Below, piece after piece: positions 1-9,094 of a stretch of 64,000 bases of DNA. Under the pieces are notes generated by a model that searched no databases, was not told where the DNA came from, and was given only the letters and a program-made list of their open reading frames with translations. Each line of letters starts with the position of its first letter. The first letter of the stretch is position 1. Origin of the DNA: Chrysemys picta bellii (lineage: Eukaryota > Chordata > Testudines > Emydidae). The stretch is taken from contig NW_027052955.1 in NCBI RefSeq assembly GCF_011386835.1, forward strand, positions 24,959 to 88,958. Direction: 5' to 3'. The position numbers and the translations under genes were made by a program.

Positions 1-1
1 C

Positions 2-574
2 CAAAAATTTCCTGGATTGCCTGTGCACCGCTGTATTGCTCTCCCAGCAGATATCGGGGTGATTAAAGTCTCCCATGAGAACCAGGGCCTGCGATCTAGC
101 AACTTCTGCTAGTTGCCAGAAGAAAGCCTCGTCCACCTCATCCCCCTGGTCTGGTGGTCTATAGCAGACTCCGACCACGACATCACCCTTGTTGCTCCCA
201 CTTCTCAACTTTATCCAGAGACTCTCAGGTTTTTCTGCAGTATCATACCGGAGCTCTGAGCAGTCATACTCCTCTCTTACATACAACGCAACTCCCCCAC
301 CTTTTCTGCCCTGCCTGTCCTTCCTGAACAGTTTATATCCATCCATGACAGTACTCCAGTCATGTGAGTTATCCCACCAAGTCTCTGTTATTCCAATCAC
401 ATCATAGTTCCCTGACTGTGCCAGGACTTCCAGTTCTCCCTGCTTGTTTCCCAGGCTTCTTGCATTTGTGTATAGGCACTTAAGATAACTCAATGATCGT
501 CCCTCTTTCTCAGCATGAGACAGGAGTCCTCCCCTCTTGCGCTCTCCTGCTTGTGCTTCCTCCCAGGATCCCAT
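2..574 (-). CDS. CR1-B ORF2, N-terminal endonuclease part (copy B1), partial
   Basis: The frame starts at an ATG at 572-574, about 45 bases after the ORF1 stop, and stays open for 191 codons to the window edge. It encodes the apurinic-type (exonuclease-endonuclease-phosphatase) domain that nicks target DNA for target-primed reverse transcription. The N-terminal motif with [11 protein letters not shown], the catalytic-glutamate motif GITETWWD and the [11 protein letters not shown] motif are all readable. The later SDH motif and the reverse transcriptase lie outside the window. The sequence is close to the copy ending at 37,775. No break is visible in this part, but the rest cannot be judged. 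Confidence 0.8.
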   Translation of the reverse strand, partial: MGSWEEAQAGERKRGGLLSHAEKEGRSLSYLKCLYTNARSLGNKQGELEVLAQSGNYDVIGITETWWDNSHDWSTVMDGYKLFRKDRQGRKGGGVALYVREEYDCSELRYDTAEKPESLWIKLRSGSNKGDVVVGVCYRPPDQGDEVDEAFFWQLAEVARSQALVLMGDFNHPDICWESNTAVHRQSRKFL

Positions 575-618
575 TTCCCCACTTACCTCAGGGCTTTGGT
601 CTCCTTCCCCCGGTGAAC

Positions 619-1626
619 CTAGTTTAAAGCCCTCCTCACTAGGTTAGCCAGCCTGCTGGCGAAGATGCTCTTCCCTCTCTTCGTTAGGTGGAGCCCGTCT
701 CTGCCTAGCACTCCTTCTTCTTGGAACACCATCCCATGGTCAAAGAATCCAAAGCCTTCTCTCCGACACCACCTGCGTAGCCATTCGTTGACTTCCACAA
801 TTCGACGGTCTCTACCCCGGCCTTTTCCTTGCACAGGGAGGATGGACGAGAACACCACTTGCGCCTCAAACTCCTTTATCCTTCTTCCCAGAGCCACGTA
901 GTCTGCAGTGATCCGCTCAAGGTCATTCTTGGCAGTATCATTGGTGCCCACGTGGAGAAGCAGGAAGGGGTAGCGATCCGAGGGCTTGATGAGTCTCTGC
1001 AGTCTCTCCGTCACATCGTGTATCCTAGCTCCTGGCAAGCAGCAGACCTCTCGGTTTTCCCGGTCAGGGCGGCAGATAGATGACTCAGTCCCCCTGAGGA
1101 GGGAGTCCCCGACCACCACCACCCTCCTCCTCCTCTTGGGAGTGGTGGTCGTGGAACCCCCATCCCTAGGACAGTGCATCTTTTGCCTTCCAATCGGTGG
1201 AGTCTCCTTCTGCTCCCTTCCCTCAGATGGGCCATCTAGTCCACTCTCCGCATTAGCACCTGTAGAGAGAACATGGAAACGATTGCTCACCTGTATCTAC
1301 ATTGCCGGTGCATGGACGCTCCTCTTTCTTCTTCTGGAGGTCACATGCTGCCAAACCTCCTCACAATCCTTCTGTCCCTGCTGCGCCTGCTCTGAATCTT
1401 CAGAACATTGTGGCCGTAGAAGCATCTCCTGACGTCTGTCCAGGAAATCTTCATTTTCCCTTATGCAACGCAGAGTCGATACTTGTTTCTCCAGCCCTCG
1501 AACCTTCTCCTCCAATATGGAGACCAGCTTGCCCTTCGTACAGACAAAGTCACTTCTGTCCTGCGGAAGAAAGACAAACATGGCACAACCTGTGCAGGTT
1601 ACAACAGCTGATCGCTCACCTTCCAT
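619..1626 (-). pseudogene. CR1-B ORF1, esterase-type, one nonsense codon (copy B1)
   Basis: The frame from the ATG at 1,626 to the stop at 619 is about 335 codons and is interrupted by one TAG at 1,297-1,299. The sister copy reads GAG (Glu) there. The N-terminal third has a cysteine-containing patch (CTGCAMF, then a further Cys) and a heptad-rich, probably coiled-coil stretch (residues about 30-60). The C-terminal part is an SGNH/GDSL-like hydrolase: block I VVGDSLLRG, the HVGTND block and the terminal DGLHLTKRG block with the catalytic Asp-His pair. CR1-type ORF1 proteins with esterase domains are known; they bind RNA or lipid and assist retrotransposition. This copy cannot make the full protein without readthrough. 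Confidence 0.85.
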
Positions 1627-2152
1627 ATCACCGTCCTCTTAGGAGCTTCCTCAACTGTTGCAGGAACTACTCGGAGAAACCTGCAGATGAAAGCCTCAGT
1701 GCGCTCTCCCCACGCGAACTCCCAGGCAAACTCCCGCTGTTAGCCTCTGCTGTTCACCGCTCAGCTGGTTCGCTGCTGACTGCCCTTATATACCAGTCAG
1801 GCCCACTCAAGGCCCACCAACACAGCCCCCCTAATGCAGCACTTAGCATACCTCCTCTTGGACAGCTCCCAGGCAAACTCCTGCTGTTAGCCTCTGCTGT
1901 TCGCCGCTCAGCTGGTTCGCTGCTGACTGCCCTTGTATACCAGTCAGGCCCACTCAAGGCCCACCTGGAACAAAGCACTCCCAATTCACACTTTTCAAAC
2001 AAACAAGCAAGCAATCAAGCACACGGTCAAACTGACCAACTGTCCCAGCAGCAGGCACTCAGATACTCACCAACACAGCCCCCCTAATGCAGCACTTAGC
2101 GTACCTCCTCTTGGACAGCTCCCAGGCAAACTCCTGCTGTTAGCCTCTGCTC
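1627..2152 (-). promoter_or_regulatory. CR1-B 5' leader with internal direct repeats
   Basis: This is the region upstream of ORF1 in copy B1. A segment beginning ctcccaggcaaactc occurs at 1,719, 1,866 and 2,119. The first two are 147 bases apart and continue as near-identical copies through ctggttcgctgctgactgccc and a cagtcaggcccactcaaggccc block. Repeated monomers in the 5' leader are usual in LINE promoters, so an internal promoter role is plausible, but no promoter element is demonstrated. The copy at 38.8-38.96 kb is cut off before the second repeat. Confidence 0.6.
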
Positions 2153-2186
2153 TTCTTCACAAATCCATGCTGGCTGTTCCCTATCA
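2153..2186 (-). other. 34-bp CR1-A scrap between CR1-B and satellite
   Basis: The run from ttcttcacaaatccatgctg to ccctatca matches CR1-A reverse-transcriptase sequence, for example near 24,085. It is flanked on the left by CR1-B leader and on the right by the middle of a matrix unit. It marks a multi-part recombination or repair junction. Confidence 0.75.
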
Positions 2187-5100
2187 GAACCCTCTTCTCC
2201 ACCCCCACCCAGGTTGGCCAGGGAGGCGGCTCTAGCAGGGGGGGCAGGTGGGATTCTGGCAGCAGTGAAGTGGGTTGCGGGGAGGTTGAGATCTTGCCCC
2301 AAGTCATCCCAGACACTAATGCTAAACCACACGATGGCAGCATCTAGTGTCAGTGGAGTCCAAGCACTATTTCAACCATACAGTTTTGGATCAACTCCCA
2401 ACAAGGGGAGGTGAAGAGCACCCCCAGCAACACACACACACACACACATACACACACACACACATATACCACTCCTGGTGGTGGGAGGGGAACAAGAGAA
2501 AGGATAAAAGAAGTAAGAGATAAAGAGGAAGGAAGGAGGGATGGAGGAAAAGGTAAAACGAAAAGGACAAACCCTAATGTCCCCAGTGATTCTACCAGAC
2601 AAAATTACAGGGAGGGATTAAAATTCTGCCACCTTGAACTAGTGTTTTCCATGCCTAGAATTCAGCTGGCACCAGATGGATCAGACTGAGCAGGTTCCAA
2701 AACCTCTTGGAGGCTCTTACTTTCTAAACAGGGATGTCTGTTTTCTAGTAAAATCAGTAAAAGGAAAGGAGACAACTCGAAAGAGGCTCCTGCTCTCACT
2801 CAAATACGTGAATCCTAATACTCTCTCAGTCCTCAAGAGAAACCTCGAGAAGGAGACTTGCTGAAGCAAAGCCACAGGGGTCTCTGAGGTTTCCCTGGCC
2901 ATGCGCCCCTGTCCTGCCTCGCTGATGTCAGCATCTCTCTCTCAGGTAACCACCTCCCTAACACCTTTGATCCATAGGCTGAGGTCCAGGATAAGGCCTT
3001 TGTGATATCACTGCCACACCCAACCAAACCCTAAAGTGCTCATGTCCTGCTACTGGCCTGACACTTAGAAGGTTTGAGCTACTCTCTGTGGATCACCCCA
3101 CTCAATGCATCCTCATTCTAGGAAGCAAGCAGGCTAGACAGTAAAACATCAGAGGCTGCTCCCAATGCTACACTCAGTGTTTCCAAAATTAGTAGACTTT
3201 ATGGTCAGAAGAGACCTTTAGAGCATCTAATCTAACCCGCTGCATATCATAGGCTTACTGTATAGTACAATAGTTACTCTTTGGGCACACACATTCCAGA
3301 AAGGCATCTAGTCTTCATTCAATGACATCAAGAGATGGAGAATCCACCACTTTCCCTTTTAGTGAGGGCCAGGGGACTCCATTTCCCCTTCCACTAGCTC
3401 CCCATTTACAGTGAGCCAGAGCAGTACCTGCAGCAGGGAGCGGGAGTTGCTGAAGGCCTCAGAGGAACAGCCCCTGCAGTGTCTCAGGCACCTGGCGCAA
3501 GTGCCGGATGATGCGGAGCTGGTGCATCACTTTGGCCGTGACGTCCTCCTGCTGCAAGGGAACGAGAACCTGTCAGAGACTCAAAGGCCCCGAGGAATCA
3601 GGGGGAATTAAGGGCACCTGGAACCAGCAGTATTTCCACCCACCACCTGCCCACCGCTGAGGGATGAATTCACCTCCTGAACCCCAGAATGGAGTCTTCT
3701 TGTCCTTTCTAGTATCCTCCAGTGCCAACCCCCCTCCTTGTAGGATTAGCTCCTGCTACCTCCCCCTCAGTGTTCTTCACAGCTGTTCCACCTCCAAACC
3801 AAACCTCAAGTTATCAGAACCCTCTTCTGCACCCCAAACCAGGTTGGGCATCGAGGCGGCTCTAGCGGGGGGGCAGGAGGGATTCTGCCAGAAGTGAAGT
3901 GGGTTGAGGGGAGGTTGAGATCTTGCCCCAAGTCATCCCAGACACTAATGCTAAGCCACAGGATGGCAGCATCTAGTGTCAGTGGAGTCCAAGCACTATT
4001 TCAACCATACAGTTTTGGATGAACTCCCCACAAGGGGACGTGAAGAGCACCCCCAGCAAGACACACACAAACACACACACACCACTCCTGGTGGTGAAAG
4101 GGGAACAGGAGAAAGGACAAAAGAAGTAAGAGATGAAGAGAAAGGAAGGGGGGATGGAGGAAAAGGTAAAACGAAAAGGACAAACCCTAATGTCCCCAGT
4201 GATTCTACGGGACAAAATCCCAGGGAGGGAATAAAATTCTGCCATCTTAAACTACTGTTTTCCATGCCTAGAATTCAGCTGGCACCAGATGGATCAGACT
4301 GAGCAGGTTCCAAAACCACTTGGAGGCTCTTACCTTCTAAATAGGGACGTCTGTTTTCTAGTAAAATCCGTCAAAGGAAAGGAGAAAACTCGAAAGAGGC
4401 TCCTGCACACACTCACATACGTCAACCCTAACACTCTCTCAGTCCTCAAAGAGAGACCTCGAGAAGGAGACTTGCTGAAGCAAAGCCACAGGGGTCTCTG
4501 AGGTTTCCCTGGCGCTGTGCTCCTGTCCTGCCAGGCTGATGTCAGCATCTCTCTCGGAGGTCACCACCTCCCTAACACCTTTGACCAATAGGCTGACGTC
4601 CTGCAAAAGGCCTTTGTGATATCACTGCCACACCCACCCTTCCCCGGAAGTGCTAATGTCCTGCTGCTGGCCTGACACTTTGAAGGTTTCAGCTACTCTC
4701 TGTGGATCACCCCACTCAATGCCTGTTCATTCTAGGAAGCAAGCCGGCTAGACGGTAAAACATCAGAGGCTGCTCCCAATGCTACACTCAGTGTTTCCAA
4801 AATTAGGGGACTTTATGGCCAGAAGAGACCTTTAGAGCATCTCATCTAACCCCTTGCATACCATAGGGTTGCTGTATAGTACAATAGTTACTTTTTGGGC
4901 ACACACATTGCAGAAAGGCATCTAGTCTTCCTTCAATGGCATCAAGAGATGGAGAATCCACCACTTTCCCTTTTAGTGAGTGCCACGGGGCTCCATTTCC
5001 CCTTCCACTAGCTCCCCATTTACAGTGAGCCAGAGCAGTACCTGCAGCAGGGAGAGGGAGTTGCTAAGGCCTCAGAGGAACAGCCCCTGCAGTGTCTCAG

Positions 5101-5429
5101 GAATCTGGCGCAAGTGCCGGATGATGCGGAGCTGGTGCATCACTTTTGGCCGTGACGTCCTCCTCCTGCAAGGGAACGAGAACCTGTCAGAGACTCAAAT
5201 GCCCCGAGGAATCAAGGGCAATTAAGGACACCTGGAACCAGCAGTATTTACACCCATCACCTGCCCACCACTGAGGGATAAATTCACCTCCTGAACCCCA
5301 GAATGGAGTCTTCTTATCCTTTCTAGTAACCTCCAGTGACAACCCCCCTCCTTGAAGGATGAGCTCCTGCTATCTCCCCCTCAGTGCCCTTGACAGCTGT
5401 TCCACCTCCAAACCACAGCTCAAGTTATT
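2187..5429 (-). repeat. Macrosatellite block, reverse units
   Basis: Reverse-oriented units: the start anchor (reverse complement of gcttcag) ends near 2,867 and 4,481, giving one complete unit of about 1,614 bases (2,868-4,481), one truncated unit (2,187-2,867) and the distal part of a third, interrupted by CR1-A copy A. (CA)n microsatellites lie at about 2,430-2,468 and 4,062-4,082. Exon-like blocks lie at about 3,428-3,551 and 5,048-5,170. Decayed CR1 3'-end segments lie at about 3,190-3,360 and 4,800-4,980. Short open frames here recur in other units because the DNA is repeated; none looks like a real gene. Confidence 0.85.
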
Positions 5430-8402
5430 AGTACCTTTGGACACAGACTGGCTAACCTAGTGAGGAGGGCTTTAAACTAGGTTCGACGGGGACAGGTGAG
5501 CAAAGCCCACAGGTAAGTGGGGAACATGGAGACCGGGGAGATGGGTCAAAAACGAGAGGGAGTGTGGGCTATATTGTCAGAGGGAAAGGAGGGTCAGGAC
5601 AAAACTGGGAGGAAAGATCAAACCAGTATCTTAGATGCCTATATACAAATGCGAGAAGTATGGGGAATAAGCAGGAAGAACTGGAAGTGCTAATAAATAA
5701 ATACAACTATGACATTGTTGGCATCACTGAAACTTGGTGGGATAATACACGTGATTGGAATGTTGGTGTGGATGGGTACAGCTTGCCCAGGAAGGATAGA
5801 CAGGGGAAAAAGGGAGGAGGTGTTGCCTTGTATATTAAAAATGTACACACTTGGACTGAGGTAGAGATGGACATAGGAGACGGAAGTGTTGAGAGTCTCT
5901 GGGTTAGGCTAAAAGGGGTAAAAAACAAGGGAGATGTCATGCTAGGAGTCTACTACAGGCCACCTAACCAGGTGGAAGAGGTGGATGAGGCTTTTTTTAA
6001 GCAACTAACAAAATCATCCAAAGCCCAAGATTTGGTGGTGATGGGGGACTTCAACTATCCGGCTATATGTTGGGAAAATAACACAGCGGGGCACAGACTA
6101 TCCAACAAATTCCTGGACTGCATTGGAGACAACTTTTTATTTCAGAAGGTTGAAAAAGCTACTGGGGGGAAGCTGTTCTTGACTTGATTTTAACAAATAG
6201 GGAGGAACTCGTTGAGAATTTGAAAGTAGAAGGCAGCCTGGGTGAAAGTGATCATGAAATCATAGAGTTTGCAATTCTAAGGAAGGGTAGAAGGGAGAAC
6301 AGCAAAATAGAGACAATGGATTTCAGGAAGGCAGATTTTGGTAAGCTCAGAGAGCTGATAGGTAAGGTCCCATGGGAATCAAGACTGAGGGGAAAAACAA
6401 CTGAGGAGAGTTGGCAGTTTTTCAAAGGGACACTATTAAGGGCCCAAAAGCAAGCTATTCCGCTGGTTAGGAAAGATAGAAAATGTGGCAAAAGACCACC
6501 TTGGCTTAACCATGAGATCTTGCATGATCTAAAAAATAAAAAGGAGTCAAATAAAAAATGGAAACTGGGACAGATTACAAAGGATGAATATAGGCAAACA
6601 ACACAGGAATGCAGGGGCAAGATTAGAAAGGCAAAGGCACAAAATGAGCTCAAACTAGCTACGGGAATAAAGGGAAACAAGAAGACTTTTTATCAATACA
6701 TTAGAAGCAAGAGGAAGACCAAAGACAGGGTAGGCCCACTGCTTAGTGAAGAGGGAGAAACAGTAACAGGAAACTTGGAAATGGCGGAGATGCTTAATGA
6801 CTTCTTTGTTTCGGTCTTCACCGAGAAGTCTGAAGGAATGCCTAACATAGTGAATGCTAATGGGAAGGGGGTAGGTTTAGCAGATAAAATAAAAAAAGAA
6901 CAAGTTAAAAATCACTTAGAAAAGTTAGATGCCTGCAAGTCACCCGGGCCTGATGAAATGCATCCTAGAATACTCAAGGAGCTAATAGAGGAGGTATCTG
7001 AGCCTCTAGCTATTATCTTTGGAAAATCATGGGAGACGGGAGAGATTCCAGAAGACTGGAAAAGGGCAAATATAGTGCCCATCTATAAAAAGGGAAATAA
7101 AAACAACCCAGGAAACTACAGACCCCAGTGAGTTTAACTTCTGTGCCAGGGAAGATAATGGAGCAAGTAATTAAGGAAATCATCTGCAAACACTTGGAAG
7201 GTGGTAAGGTGATAGGGAACAGCCAGCATGGATTTGTGAAGAACAAATCATGTCAAACCAATCCGATAGCTTTCTTTGATAGGATAACGAGCCTTGTGGA
7301 TAAGGGTGAGGCTGTGGATGTGGTATACCTAGACCTTAGTAAGGCATTTGATACGGTCTCGCATGATATTTTTATTGATAAACTAGGCAAATACAATTTA
7401 GATGGGGCTACTATAAGGTGGGTGCATAACTGGCTGGATAACCGTACTCAGAGAGTTGTTATTAATAGTTCCCAATCCTGCTGGAAAGGCATAACGAGTG
7501 GGGTATCGCAGGGGTCTGTTTTGGGACCGGCGCTGTTCAATATCTTCATCAACGACTTAGATATTGGCATAGAAAGTACGCTTATTAAGTTTGCGGATGA
7601 TACCAAACTGGGAGGGATTGCAACTGCTTTGGAGGACAGGGTCATAATTCAAAATGATCTGGACAAATTGGAGAAATGGTCTGAGTTAAACAGGATGAAG
7701 TTTAACAAAGACAAATGCAAAGTGCTCCACTTAGGAAGGAACAATCAGTTTCACACATACAGAATGGGAAGAGACTGTCTAGGAAGGAGTACGGCAGAAA
7801 GGGATCTAGGGGTTATAGTGGACCACAAGCTAAATATGAGTCAACAGTGTGATGCTGTTGCAAAAAAAGCAAACCTGATTCTGGGATGTATTAACAGGTG
7901 TGTTGTGAGCAAGACACGAGAAGTCATTCTTCCGCTCTACTCTGCTCTGGTTAGGCCTCAGCTGGAGTATTGTGTCCAGTTCTGGGCACCGCATTTTAAA
8001 AAAGATGTGGAGAAATTGGAAAGGGTCCAGAGAAGAGCAACAAGAATGATTAAAGGTCTTGAGAACATGACCTATGAAGGAAGGCTGAAAGAATTGGCTT
8101 TGTTTAGTTTGGAAAAGAGAAGACTGAGAGGAGACATGATAGCAGTTTTCAGGTATTTAAAAGGGTGTCATAAGGAGGAGGGAGAAAACTTGTTCACCTT
8201 AGCCTCTAAGGATAGAACCAGAAGCAATGGGTTTAAAGTGCAGCAAGGGAGGTCTAGGTTGGACATTAGGAAAAAGTTCCTAACTGTCAGGGTGGTTAAA
8301 CACTGGAATAAATTGCCGAGGGAGGTTGTGGAATCTCCATCTCTTGAGATATTTAAGAGTAGGTTAGATAAATGTCTATCAGGGATGGTATTTGGTCTTA
8401 TA
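5430..8402 (+). mobile_element. CR1-A LINE, copy A
   Basis: This is a plus-strand CR1. It begins inside the last codons of ORF1 (frame ending [11 protein letters not shown] then stop at about 5,479), followed by the inter-ORF gap and a nearly full-length but frameshifted ORF2. The 3' untranslated end is missing: the element stops at atggtatttggtc and abuts a second CR1 fragment in the opposite orientation (8,403-9,094). The left flank (tcaagttat) is shared with copies B, C and D, so all four are the same original insertion. Copy A is the inverted counterpart of copy B. Confidence 0.92.
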
Positions 8403-8411
8403 GACTCATAG
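5564..8411 (+). pseudogene. CR1-A ORF2 (endonuclease-RT), copy A, two frameshifts
   Basis: Three overlapping frames together span ORF2. The first (5,564-6,187) holds the endonuclease motifs GITETWWD and [10 protein letters not shown]. It ends after a one-base deletion near 6,163, where copy C has an extra A and stays open. The second (6,184-7,131) holds the SDHE motif and the linker, and ends at a second frame break near 7,125 (NYRPQ then stop). The third (7,128-8,411, 427 codons) is the reverse transcriptase, with motif A YLDLSKAFD (residues 67-75), motif B SGVSQGS (124-130), motif C FADD (155-158) and the CR1 C-terminal domain ending [16 protein letters not shown]. No in-frame ATG is obvious; the first frame is entered at a GTG. 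Individual catalytic residues are intact but the protein cannot be made in one piece. Confidence 0.88.
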
Positions 8412-9094
8412 ACTTTAAGGTCAGAAGGGACCATTATGATCATCTGGTCTGACCCCCTGCATGCTGCAGGCCACAAGACCCTTCCCTGGACTGTGCCGTT
8501 GAAGTCCCCAATCCTGTGTTTTAGTGACTTCAATCGGCAGGGACCCTCCTGCTAGTGATCCCTGCCCCATGCTGCGGAGGAAGGCGAAAAACCTCCAGAG
8601 GCTCAGCCAATCTACCCTGGAGGAAAATTCCTTCCCGACCCCAAATATGGCGATCAGTAATACCCCGAGCATGTAGGCAAGAGTCTCTAGCCTGACCCTT
8701 GTTTGCCATTATGCTATTTACGTACCATTGCTTGGTTTTCCTCGGCTACTATGTTTTACCATTAAACCATTCCCTCCATAAACTTATCCAACTTAATCTT
8801 AAAACCAGACAGGTCCGTTGCCCCCACCGTTTCCCTCGGAAGGCCGTTCCAATATTTCACCCCTCTGACGGTCAGAAACCTTCGTCTGATTTCAAGCCTG
8901 AACTTCCCCACGGCCAGTTTATATCCATTGGTTCTCGTGTCCACATTAGTACTCAGCTGAAATAATTCCTCTCCCTCCCTTGTATTTATCCCTCTGATAT
9001 ATTTAAAGATAGCAATCATATTCCCCCCTCAGCCTTCGTTTTGTCAGACTAAACAACCCGAGCTCCTCTAATCTCTTTTCATACGACAGGTTTT
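8403..9094 (-). mobile_element. CR1 3' fragment of a third subfamily
   Basis: This is a minus-strand, 5'-truncated CR1. Its 3' tail starts at tcatagactttaaggtcagaaggg. A frame at about 8,762-9,090 encodes the C-terminal CR1 domain (LSYEKRLEELGLFSLTKRRLRG, then FLTVRGVKYWNGLPRE), and a 3' untranslated region occupies about 8,403-8,760. Protein and DNA differ clearly from CR1-A and CR1-B. It sits tail-to-tail with CR1-A copy A. The inverted counterpart near 22,838 lacks it, so it was added to the left arm or lost from the right. Confidence 0.8.

Larger units (their letters stand above)
1..2152 (-). mobile_element. CR1-B LINE, 5' half (copy B1), cut by window edge
   Basis: This is a minus-strand CR1 non-LTR retrotransposon. 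Reading leftwards from 2,152 it has a 5' leader with internal repeats, ORF1, a short inter-ORF gap and the N-terminal endonuclease part of ORF2, which runs off the left edge. The layout and sequence match the copy at 34,837-38,963, which fixes the identification. Its 5' end at about 2,152 is joined to a 34-bp CR1-A scrap and then to the tandem repeat matrix, so the outer boundary is a rearranged junction. ORF1 has one nonsense codon; the visible part of ORF2 is open. Confidence 0.9.
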
